This document shows positions 1 to 7,606 of a stretch of DNA of 64,000 nucleotides, one piece after another. How positions within the stretch are numbered: position 1 is the first letter of the stretch; each line of letters begins with the position of its first letter. The notes beneath the pieces were generated by a model, which saw only the letters and a list, made by a program, of their open reading frames with translations, was not told the origin of the DNA and did not search any database. Made by a program: the position numbers and the translations under genes. This stretch comes from Whitmania pigra. Lineage: Eukaryota; Annelida; Clitellata; Hirudinida; Haemopidae. The DNA lies in assembly GCA_021613335.1 (NCBI GenBank), contig JAJTWR010000431.1:1178001-1242000 (forward strand), in the 5' to 3' direction.

Positions 1-1205
1 AGGTTCCCGACGAAATCGAACTCCTCGTGAACCGCACGCCGTTCTACGCCGAGGGCGGCGGACAAGTCGGCGACACCGGCCAGCTCCTCGCGCCTAGCGG
101 CGAGGGCGAAGTGCTCGACTGTCAGAAGCCGACGGGTGCGCATTTCCTTCACAAGGTTCGCCTCACGAAGGGCGCGGTCGCTGTCGGCGAAGAGGTGAAG
201 CTCGCCATCGACGCTGCCCGCCGCACCCGCATTCGCGCCAACCACTCGGCGACGCACCTGCTCCACCGGGCACTCAAAGTCGTACTGGGGCCCACGGTGA
301 GCCAGAAGGGCTCGGTCGTAGCGCCGGAGAGCTTGCGCTTCGACTTTGCCCACTACTCGCCCGTCACCAAGGAAGAGCTCGCGCGCATCGAAGACTTGGT
401 GAACCAATGGATCCGCGACAACGCCGCCACCACCACCGTGGAGATGCCGCTTGAAGAGGCGCGCGCGAGTGGCGCCGTGGCGCTCTTCGGCGAGAAGTAC
501 GGTGAGCGAGTGCGCGTCGTCAGCACCCACCCGGAGTCGTTGGAGTTGTGCGGCGGCACGCACACCAAACGCAGCGGCGACATCGGCCTTTTCCGCATCG
601 TCAGTGAGTCTTCGATTGCGGCGGGCGTCCGACGCATCTCGGCCATGACCGGGAGCGCAGCGCTCGGCTACACCCGCGAGCAGGAGCGCGCCCTAGCCCA
701 ATCGGCGGAACTCCTCAAGACGACGCCGGCCGAACTCGCAAAGCGCATCGAAGCCCTGCAGCGCCGCACCCGCGAAATGGAAGAAGAACTCGTGAAGGAA
801 CGCCTGTCGCAGGAGAGCTCCGAGCCGGAGTCGCTGCGAGAAGTGAACGGCATCAAGGTGCTCACCCAGCGCATTCGTCAGGCGGACCCGCAGCTCTTGC
901 GTCAGCTTGCCGACAAGCTGCGCGACCGGCATACGTCGGCCATCGTCGGACTCGGGGGCGAAACTGCCGACGGCAAAGCCCTCATCCTTGTCGCGGCGAC
1001 GAAGGACCTCGTCGCGGCGGGCTTCAAGTCTGGAGATGCGGTGCGCGAACTCGCCACCGAAATCAACGGCAAAGGCGGCGGCCGAGCAGACATGGCCCAA
1101 GCCGGGGGGACCGACCCGTCTCGCGTGCCGGCCGCGCTGGAGCGCCTCTTCCGCTTCGTCGAAGAGAACGCTGGCAAAACCCGCCGCGCGGTCGCGAACT
1201 CGTAA
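1..1205 (+). CDS. alaS: Alanyl-tRNA synthetase, C-terminal part (5' end outside window)
   Basis: The reading frame is open from base 3 and has no start codon in the window, so this is the 3' part of alaS. It begins in the editing-domain entry motif (RTPFYAEGGGQVGD). It keeps the zinc/editing motifs HSATH (HxxxH) and CGGTH (CxxxH), then a coiled-coil linker and the C-Ala oligomerisation domain (GGGRADMAQAGG). The enzyme charges tRNA-Ala and hydrolyses mischarged Ser/Gly-tRNA; the aminoacylation domain lies upstream of the window. The end matches the family C-terminus apart from a short basic tail. The identification is secure. Confidence 0.97.
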   Translation, partial: VPDEIELLVNRTPFYAEGGGQVGDTGQLLAPSGEGEVLDCQKPTGAHFLHKVRLTKGAVAVGEEVKLAIDAARRTRIRANHSATHLLHRALKVVLGPTVSQKGSVVAPESLRFDFAHYSPVTKEELARIEDLVNQWIRDNAATTTVEMPLEEARASGAVALFGEKYGERVRVVSTHPESLELCGGTHTKRSGDIGLFRIVSESSIAAGVRRISAMTGSAALGYTREQERALAQSAELLKTTPAELAKRIEALQRRTREMEEELVKERLSQESSEPESLREVNGIKVLTQRIRQADPQLLRQLADKLRDRHTSAIVGLGGETADGKALILVAATKDLVAAGFKSGDAVRELATEINGKGGGRADMAQAGGTDPSRVPAALERLFRFVEENAGKTRRAVANS

Positions 1206-1261
1206 CTCATTCGGTAATTCACTACCCTCGGGAAGCTCCCAGTGACAGGAGGAGAAGCCGA

Positions 1262-2728
1262 ATGAGTCCAGCGCCACGCACATCCAAAAATCAGTCGAAA
1301 GTGCATGCAGCGCTCCGCGAACTTGTTCTCGGTGAAGATGGCACCCGGCAATTCAAGCGCGACGTCACCAACCCCGATGCTCTCGCTGCTGAGATGGTTG
1401 CCTTCGCGAACTCGGAAGGAGGAACAATCTACCTCGGTGTCGCCGACGATGGGACGACTCCAGGCCTATCGGCTAACGACGTGCGGCGCTTGAACCAGCT
1501 CATCAGCAACACCGCGAGCCAATCTGTGAAAAGCCCACTCACGGTGTCCACGAAGAACGTCCTCCTTCCTAACGGACGTATCGTGATCGTGCTTACGGTA
1601 CCTCAAGGGCTCGACAAGCCCTACTTTGACCGAAATGGCGGCATTTGGCTGAAGGCTGGCGCCGAAAAGCGACGGGTGAATTCAAAGGAAGAACTCCGTC
1701 GTATATTTCAAGCCACCGATCAATTCCACGCGGACGAACTGCCGACCAAGGCAAGCATCGACGCACTCGATAAAATCCGTCTGCGCGATTTTCTGCAGAC
1801 TGCCTACGAGCAAGCGCTGCCATCTCGCGAAGAAGAGTTGCGACGCCTCCTCGCGAACATGAAGCTCGCGACAGATGATGGAACACTGAACCTCGCGGGC
1901 CTCTTACTTTTTGCGGAAAAGCCCCAGCTTTTCAAACCGCAGTTTGTCGTCAAGGCAGTGAGATTCCCCGGCACGAAAATTCACGCGTCTCAGTACGACG
2001 ATACAGAAGATTTGAGCGGACCATTCCGCCGAGTTTTCGATGATGCCATTGCCTTCGTGCTCCGAAATCTCCACAAGGTTCAAGCCGGACAAGGCGTCAA
2101 CAGCCTCGGCGTCCTTGAGATCCCAGTTGTCGTCTTTGAAGAGCTTCTCGTCAACGCGCTCGTCCACCGCGACTATCTCATCAGCGCACCGATTCGCATT
2201 TTCATGTTCGATGACCGAATTGAGATCCACAGCCCTGGAACGCTTCCGAATACCCTCACTGTCGCAAATATCCGCTCCGGTCTTTCGAACCTCCGCAATC
2301 CCATCCTTGCGAGTTTCGTTGCTAAGGGCGTGTTGCCCTACAAAGGCCTTGGCTCTGGCATTCCGCGCGCTGTGGTTGAATGGCCCGATATTGAATTCCA
2401 AGATGACCGAGATCGAGGGCTCTTTATCGCAACGGTCCGCCGCAAGAATGCCCTTACACGGCCCGAGTCACGGCCCGAGTCACAGCCCGAGTCGCGGCCC
2501 GAGTCACGGCCCGAGTCGCGGCCCGAGTCGTCATCCGAAGATCGCGTGCTCTCAGCGCTAGCATCCGGCCCGCTCTCCAAGTCCGAACTCGCACAAGCGC
2601 TCGGCCAACGAGCCGTTTCGGGCCAACTCAAGAAGGCCATAGCTATGCTGCTCGATGATGGCGCGATCGAATTCACAATTCCTGAAAAGCCCGGCAGCCG
2701 ATTACAAAAGTACCGACGAACAAAGTAG
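1262..2728 (+). CDS. AlbA_2/Schlafen-type ATP-binding protein with C-terminal winged helix
   Basis: This is a 488-residue protein of the COG2865 type. An N-terminal AlbA_2 (divergent AAA-4) domain spans about residues 25-130 (EMVAFANSEGGTIYLGVADDG). A GHKL-like C-terminal module follows (FEELLVNALVHRDY, GLGSGIPRA). Residues 400-422 are PES repeats encoded by a 12-bp tandem repeat, and the last 65 residues look like a winged helix (LSKSELAQALG). A strong Shine-Dalgarno (AGGAGGAG) precedes the ATG. Family members are putative transcriptional regulators or helicase-related ATPases with poorly known roles. Base composition is less GC-rich than flanking alaS, which may mean acquisition by transfer. 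It has no obvious functional link to its neighbours. Confidence 0.85.
   Translation: MSPAPRTSKNQSKVHAALRELVLGEDGTRQFKRDVTNPDALAAEMVAFANSEGGTIYLGVADDGTTPGLSANDVRRLNQLISNTASQSVKSPLTVSTKNVLLPNGRIVIVLTVPQGLDKPYFDRNGGIWLKAGAEKRRVNSKEELRRIFQATDQFHADELPTKASIDALDKIRLRDFLQTAYEQALPSREEELRRLLANMKLATDDGTLNLAGLLLFAEKPQLFKPQFVVKAVRFPGTKIHASQYDDTEDLSGPFRRVFDDAIAFVLRNLHKVQAGQGVNSLGVLEIPVVVFEELLVNALVHRDYLISAPIRIFMFDDRIEIHSPGTLPNTLTVANIRSGLSNLRNPILASFVAKGVLPYKGLGSGIPRAVVEWPDIEFQDDRDRGLFIATVRRKNALTRPESRPESQPESRPESRPESRPESSSEDRVLSALASGPLSKSELAQALGQRAVSGQLKKAIAMLLDDGAIEFTIPEKPGSRLQKYRRTK
2459..2530 (+). repeat. 12-bp tandem repeat, six units, inside the coding sequence
   Basis: There are six units of consensus CGGCCCGAGTCR in frame, encoding a RPES/QPES repeat. 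The repeat forms a hinge between the ATPase-like part and the winged helix of the AlbA_2 protein. PES-type repeats at this place are a known habit of this family. Confidence 0.95.
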
Positions 2729-2761
2729 AGACACACCCATTCCGAAAACGCCAACCTCGGT

Positions 2762-2821
2762 CGGCCCGAGTCACGGCCCGAGTCGCGGCCCGAGTCGCAG
2801 CCCGAGTCGCGGCCCGAGTCG
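2762..2821 (+). repeat. Second block of the same 12-bp repeat, five units, intergenic
   Basis: Five units of CGGCCCGAGTCR lie 34 bp downstream of the stop codon of the AlbA_2 gene. They match the in-gene repeat unit for unit, including one CAG variant. No gene covers them, so they look like a displaced copy or the remnant of a second gene end. Confidence 0.9.
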
Positions 2822-2867
2822 CGGACTCCAGCTCCGCGAATAACCTCCGAATATTGATCGACCGGCG

Positions 2868-2892
2868 AATCCCCCTATTCTGATGGGGGATT
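2868..2892 (+). terminator. Hairpin, possible terminator
   Basis: A perfect 8-bp stem, AATCCCCC/GGGGGATT, encloses a 9-nt loop between the AlbA_2 gene and the next operon. No clear T-run follows, so intrinsic termination is uncertain. Confidence 0.45.
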
Positions 2893-3058
2893 ATGCGAAG
2901 CGATTCCTCGGAATCCAAGAACAACCAAAATCAAGAAAATACTCAATTATTCCAATGATTTACGCTCATAGATCCGAGCGGCGCATTCTCGATCATTTCC
3001 TTTGACCACCCAGGCTATTGTCAGATAGGTATTGGGGGTTTTCACTGGAGATCCCAAA

Positions 3059-3580
3059 ATGGCACAAGCAACCGTCCTCGTAGAGCTATCGGCAAAAGAC
3101 AACAAAGCAGTGAAGGCGCTCCTCACCCAGGTGAAGGCACTTCTCGCAAACAGCAAAGTGACGCTCGTCGAGACGAGTTTTGCTGCGTCCTTAGGGCGCC
3201 TGTACGTTGTGCTTGAGGCCGCGAACAAAGGCATCATCGATGCGGTGCTGAAGGACACGAAGCTCCCAGTGCTCGAAGCAGCGCTGGTGCGCGTCGTCGG
3301 TACGCCCGCGGAGAGCGCTGCCGAACAGCCGTCGCACCTAGTCGAGTGGGACCTCCCCCAGAATCTCAAGATGGACCAGTACCTGCAGCGCAAAGCGGAG
3401 AAGACTCCGCTCTATGCGAATGCACCGGACGTGAAGTTCCTGCGCACCTACGTGCGCGAAGACATGGCCAAGTGCGTCTGTTTGTACCAGGCACCCGACG
3501 AGGCAGCAGTGCGGCATGCGCGCGAGGTCGTCTCGGCGCCAGTGGACAGACTTGCACAACTGGACAACCATGGCTCTTAA
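3059..3580 (+). CDS. DUF4242 (SCO4226-like) protein
   Basis: This is a 173-residue soluble protein. The C-terminal half (from about residue 93, HLVEWDLP to DRLAQL) resembles DUF4242, the family of the nickel-binding SCO4226 protein. The N-terminal half may be a second small alpha/beta domain. I chose the ATG at 3059 because GGAG lies 8 nt upstream; a GTG at 3032 is also in frame. Its stop overlaps the start of the following flavoprotein gene, and the next three genes encode an ABC importer, so it belongs to an uptake/oxidation operon. The family's function is not settled, and a metal-binding or ferredoxin-fold accessory role is only a guess. Confidence 0.75.
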   Translation: MAQATVLVELSAKDNKAVKALLTQVKALLANSKVTLVETSFAASLGRLYVVLEAANKGIIDAVLKDTKLPVLEAALVRVVGTPAESAAEQPSHLVEWDLPQNLKMDQYLQRKAEKTPLYANAPDVKFLRTYVREDMAKCVCLYQAPDEAAVRHAREVVSAPVDRLAQLDNHGS

Positions 3581-4724
3581 CGGCGAATTCCACGACTCCG
3601 GGCTGAAGAACTCCGCGCTCAACGGCAACGGCCACGCGGGGCACGGCCTAGCCACGCCGGTCGGCCGACTCGACAACGACCTGCTCGATCCGAAGCTGCT
3701 CGCGACCCTCAAAACAGCCCTTGATAGCCCCGAGCTTCGTGCGGCGGATGGCTCGCTCAACCTGAAGGCGGCTCTGCGCTGGGCCCACTCCCCGGGAGGT
3801 CCGCTTTATGGCGTTCCGGCAGACGCAAGCGCGCAGGCAGCGAGAGTCATCGCCACCAGCGCCTGGCTCGACATGGGCTTCGCGTTCGGCACCTGGAGCC
3901 ACCGCATGGTGCTGGAGTACCTCGCCGCTGCCGAAGACCCACAGCGGCACCGCTCCACCCGCGAACGCTTGGAGCGCGCGGAGATCCTCGGCACGACCGC
4001 CCTCGCGGCGGCCATCGCTCACCACGTCACTGGAGCGCCGCTGCCGATTACTGCCGAGCGAGAAGCAAACAAGCTTTCCCTCACCGGCCGGGTGCGTTGG
4101 GCGTCGAATCTGTACGACAACGACTACCTCGTCATCACGGTAGCCGACTGTGACGGCAAGCCCTGCGTCGTCTCCATTCCCGCCGGAACTCCGGGCCTCA
4201 CGGTGGATCCGTACCCGGAGCTCATCGAACTCCAGCCGACCCACAGCTCTTCCTTGCGGTTAAGCAAACTCATCGTCACCGACGAGGCGATACTCGCTTC
4301 GGACTTCGACACCTTTATCCGGCACATCCGGCCGCGCTTCCTGCTCCTCCAAGCGTCGTTCTGCTGGGGGCTCGCGGCGCGCGCGTTGCACGAGGCGTCC
4401 TTACGACTCACGGGCATCAACGAGCTCTTCGCCTCCGACTACCGAGAGCTGCAGCACGAGCACGAACGGCTCGGGACGAAGCTCCGTGACAGCTTGGCGG
4501 CCCTCACCACCGCCACTCCGCCGGCCGCACGCGACGCGGTCAAAATTCGCCTGGAGTTGGGCCAACTCGCGGGGGCCGCGACCCGGCTCGAAGCGAAGCT
4601 CATCGGCGGCGCCGGGTACTTGAAGACGAGTGAGAGCGCCCGACGCGTTCGCGAAGCATCCTTTTTGCCTGTGCAATCACCGACGGAAGGGCTGCTCCGA
4701 TGGGAACTCTCGCGTTCGAGCTAA
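3570..4724 (+). CDS. Acyl-CoA-dehydrogenase-like flavoprotein
   Basis: This is a 384-residue protein with the acyl-CoA dehydrogenase layout. An N-terminal helical part (GFAFGTWSHRMVLEYL) leads to a middle beta domain (LTGRVRWASNLYDNDYLVITV) and a C-terminal helical bundle with the usual conserved Gly-Gly-Gly stretch (LIGGAGYL). The family includes dehydrogenases and reduced-flavin monooxygenases such as DszC/SfnC that act on organosulfur compounds. Translation is coupled to the upstream DUF4242 gene (11-bp overlap) and the downstream ABC ATPase (25-bp overlap). A NitT/TauT-type importer next door favours a sulfur- or nitrogen-scavenging oxidation over fatty-acid oxidation; that reading is inference. 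Confidence 0.7.
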   Translation: MALNGEFHDSGLKNSALNGNGHAGHGLATPVGRLDNDLLDPKLLATLKTALDSPELRAADGSLNLKAALRWAHSPGGPLYGVPADASAQAARVIATSAWLDMGFAFGTWSHRMVLEYLAAAEDPQRHRSTRERLERAEILGTTALAAAIAHHVTGAPLPITAEREANKLSLTGRVRWASNLYDNDYLVITVADCDGKPCVVSIPAGTPGLTVDPYPELIELQPTHSSSLRLSKLIVTDEAILASDFDTFIRHIRPRFLLLQASFCWGLAARALHEASLRLTGINELFASDYRELQHEHERLGTKLRDSLAALTTATPPAARDAVKIRLELGQLAGAATRLEAKLIGGAGYLKTSESARRVREASFLPVQSPTEGLLRWELSRSS

Positions 4725-5434
4725 AGCGCGCCAGCAAGCGCTACCCGCACGAAGGCTCGGCGATATTTTCGGAGCTGGACTTGGAACTCGCCCAAGGCGA
4801 ACTCCTCGTGCTCCTCGGGGCGAGCGGGTGCGGCAAGTCCACCTTGCTGCGGTGCCTCGCTGGGCTCGACCACCTCAACACCGGCGACCTGCGCTTCTCG
4901 GTTTCGCGGCCCAAAGTCGGACTCGTGTTTCAGGAGCCGCGCCTCATGCCCTGGCTCGACGTGCGCCGCAACGTCGAGCTCGGTCTCACCTTTCGCAAAA
5001 ACGAGGCAGCGGCGCAGACCGCGAACGTGCCCGCGCTCCTGCGCGACCTCGAACTGCAAGAACTCGCCCACGCCTACCCGCACGAACTCTCCGGCGGCCA
5101 AGCCCAGCGGGTCGCCCTCGCGCGCACCATCATCACCGGCCCCGACGTGCTGCTCCTCGATGAGCCCTTCAGCGCCCTCGACCCTCGCACCCGTCGCGAG
5201 CTGCAATCCTGGCTCTTGAAGCTCCGCGAGCGCTACCACCTGTCGGTCGTCTTCGTGACCCACGACATCGAAGAAGCGCTCCGCTTAGGGGACCGCGTGC
5301 TCTTGATGTCCAAAGCCCGCGGTTTCGTCCGCCGCTGGACCCCGCAGCGCGACCAAAGCGCCGCAGAGCTTCGCTCGGAAATCCTCGACTGCTTTCGCAC
5401 CCAAGACCTCGAACCCGTGAGCACACTTTCATGA
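4700..5434 (+). CDS. ABC transporter ATPase, SsuB/TauB/NrtD type
   Basis: This is a 244-residue nucleotide-binding subunit. It has Walker A (GASGCGKSTL), Q-loop (GLVFQEPRLMPW), signature (LSGGQAQRVALAR), Walker B (VLLLDEPFSALD) and switch His (FVTHDIEEAL). The QEPRLMPW Q-loop and close spacing are typical of the nitrate/sulfonate/taurine importer group. It overlaps the upstream flavoprotein gene by 25 bp and the downstream binding-protein gene by 4 bp (ATGA), so the subunits are translationally coupled. It should power uptake through the permease encoded two genes downstream. The substrate cannot be read from sequence. Confidence 0.93.
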   Translation: MGTLAFELKRASKRYPHEGSAIFSELDLELAQGELLVLLGASGCGKSTLLRCLAGLDHLNTGDLRFSVSRPKVGLVFQEPRLMPWLDVRRNVELGLTFRKNEAAAQTANVPALLRDLELQELAHAYPHELSGGQAQRVALARTIITGPDVLLLDEPFSALDPRTRRELQSWLLKLRERYHLSVVFVTHDIEEALRLGDRVLLMSKARGFVRRWTPQRDQSAAELRSEILDCFRTQDLEPVSTLS

Positions 5435-6654
5435 TTCCCAAGAACGATTCCCTGTTGAGCGAAGACACCCACCCGAGCCGCCGCGCATTTCTCTCCGGCG
5501 TTGCTGCGGCCCTCATCCTCAACGCTTGCCGCAAGAGCTCCGAGTCGGGCGCACCGGCTGCGCAAGCGGCGCCCAAAGCTCAAGAAGCAAGCGAGCTCCT
5601 GCGGATCGGCTACCTCCCCATCACCGACGCGACGCCACTCCTCGTCGCCCACGGGCGCGGGCTCTTCGATGCCGAAGGCGTGCGCGCCGAGAAGCCGGTG
5701 CTCCTGCGCAGTTGGCCGCAAGTTGCGGAGGCCTTCCAGGCCCGCAAAGTCGATGTCGTCCACCTGCTCATGCCGATGGCGATTTGGCTGCGCTTTGGTC
5801 AGAACTTCCCGGCCAAAATCGTCGCCTGGGACCACGTAGACGGCTCGGCGCTCACGGTGGCGCCCAACATCAACAAGGTCGAGGACCTCATCGGTCGCAC
5901 CGTCGCGGTCCCCTTCTGGTACTCGATTCACAACGTCATCCTCCAGCAGTTCTTCAAGAAGCACTCCATCACCCCGGTCCTCCGCACCGACCCGGTCGCC
6001 GCTCGCCGGGAAACGAAAATCGTCGTCCTGCCGCCGCCGGACATGCCCCCGGCGCTCGCGAACGGCTCCATCGCCGGATTCATCGTGGCGGACCCCATCA
6101 ACGCGCTCGCCGAAATCAACAAGGTGGGCAAAGTGCTCCGCTTCACCGGCGACGTGTGGCAGCACCACGCCTGCTGCGTCGTGGTCATGCACGAATCGCT
6201 CATCACCGAAAACCCGGCGCGCGCCCAGAAAATCGTGAACGCCATCGCCAAAGCCCAAATCTACTCTCGCGAAAACCGCGAGGCGACGGCGACGCTCCTC
6301 TCGTCTGAGGGGAACAACTACTTGCCGCAGCCGAAGGCCGCCATCGCTCGGGCGCTCGCCCACTACGACTTTGCCGAGTACGGGCCCACGGGCGCCATTA
6401 CCCACAAGGACTTCACGAAAGAGCGCATCGACTTTCAGCCGTTTCCGTTTGCGAGCTACACCGAGCTGCTCGTGAAGCTGCTCAAGGAAACAAAGGTCGA
6501 GGGCGATGTGGAATTCCTGCAGAAGCTCGACCCGGCGGCCGTCCACGCTTCGCTCGTCGACGAGCGCTTCGCCCGCGCAGCCATCGACTCCTCCGGCGGT
6601 CTTTCGCGCTTCGGCCTCGAAGCGCTGACCCGGAGAGAGCGCCTCGAACCATGA
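5431..6654 (+). CDS. ABC transporter substrate-binding lipoprotein, NMT1/NrtA-like
   Basis: This is a 407-residue binding protein. The N-terminus has a twin-arginine motif (SRRAFLSG) followed by a hydrophobic stretch and a lipobox (ILNAC), predicting a Tat-exported lipoprotein. The mature part starts with the family pattern LRIGYLPITDATPLLVAHGRGLF and continues with two alpha/beta lobes typical of nitrate/taurine/sulfonate binders. It lies between the ATPase and permease genes with 4-bp overlaps on both sides. Tat export suggests folding or cofactor loading before secretion. The ligand is unknown. Confidence 0.9.
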   Translation: MIPKNDSLLSEDTHPSRRAFLSGVAAALILNACRKSSESGAPAAQAAPKAQEASELLRIGYLPITDATPLLVAHGRGLFDAEGVRAEKPVLLRSWPQVAEAFQARKVDVVHLLMPMAIWLRFGQNFPAKIVAWDHVDGSALTVAPNINKVEDLIGRTVAVPFWYSIHNVILQQFFKKHSITPVLRTDPVAARRETKIVVLPPPDMPPALANGSIAGFIVADPINALAEINKVGKVLRFTGDVWQHHACCVVVMHESLITENPARAQKIVNAIAKAQIYSRENREATATLLSSEGNNYLPQPKAAIARALAHYDFAEYGPTGAITHKDFTKERIDFQPFPFASYTELLVKLLKETKVEGDVEFLQKLDPAAVHASLVDERFARAAIDSSGGLSRFGLEALTRRERLEP

Positions 6655-7466
6655 GCGAAGAGCGCCACAGCTCGCTCTCCATCGCCCTGCCGCTCCTCGG
6701 TCCGGCGCTGGCACTCGCCCTCTGGTGGGCGGTGAGTCTCTTTGCGCCGCCGGATGCCTTTTGGGGGCAATTCCTACCGCGGCCGACCTTCGCTGCGCTC
6801 CAGCGGCTCGTGGGTTCGGAGGCGCTCTGGCTCGACATCTTCGCGAGCCTGCGCCGCATCGCCTTGGGACTCGGATTCAGCATCCTCATCGGCTTTCCAT
6901 TGGGGGCGGCGCTCGGCGTGCATCGCAACCTGAACCGCGCGAGCGGGCCGGTGATGCACTTCGTGCGGATGGTTTCGCCGCTCTCCTGGACGCCGCTTGC
7001 CATCATGGCCCTCGGTATCGGCGACCGTCCGGTGGTTTTCCTCATCACCATCGCGAGCCTGTGGCCCATCGCACTTTCGGTGTCGTCGTCTATCGCCGCG
7101 CTCGACGGCCAACTCGCCGCCGTGGGTCGCACCCTCGGCGGGACTCGCTTCGAAATAGCGCGCTCGATTATCTGGCCGAGCATTCGGGGCCAAGTGCTCA
7201 CCGGGGTTCGGGTCAGCATCGGACTTGCTTGGGTGGTGCTCGTTCCGGCGGAGATGCTCGGCGTCGACTCGGGCCTCGGATTCTTCATCCTGGGGGCGCG
7301 CGATCGCCTCGCCTATTCGGAGTTGGTCGCGGCGCTACTCGTCATCGGCACCTTGGGTATGACGCTCGATGCGCTTGCCCGGCATTTCCTCACTCCCGGA
7401 ATCCCCGACCGGCGCCGACGCAATGTCGCTGCGCTGGTTGCGGACACAACCGTCGAATCCACCTAG
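6651..7466 (+). CDS. ABC transporter permease, SsuC/TauC/NrtB type
   Basis: This is a 271-residue inner-membrane permease with about six predicted membrane segments. The EAA-loop region carries the family pattern (AAVGRTLGGTRFEIARSIIWPS), the site that docks the ATPase. It overlaps the binding-protein gene by 4 bp and ends the five-gene operon; about 140 bp separate it from ftsK. Length and order (ATPase, binding protein, permease) fit a NitT/TauT-family importer. Confidence 0.93.
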   Translation: MSEERHSSLSIALPLLGPALALALWWAVSLFAPPDAFWGQFLPRPTFAALQRLVGSEALWLDIFASLRRIALGLGFSILIGFPLGAALGVHRNLNRASGPVMHFVRMVSPLSWTPLAIMALGIGDRPVVFLITIASLWPIALSVSSSIAALDGQLAAVGRTLGGTRFEIARSIIWPSIRGQVLTGVRVSIGLAWVVLVPAEMLGVDSGLGFFILGARDRLAYSELVAALLVIGTLGMTLDALARHFLTPGIPDRRRRNVAALVADTTVEST

Positions 7467-7606
7467 AAAACCCGCTCGCGGATTCGCCGCGGAGCGCACT
7501 TGTACGACGCTGCGAGAATTCCTGGCCGGGGGGCTTCGTTTTTTTGCTGTGAAGCGATCCCGGACTTACACTCCGGGGCTCTTACGCTTGCCAAGGACCT
7601 GAAGAA

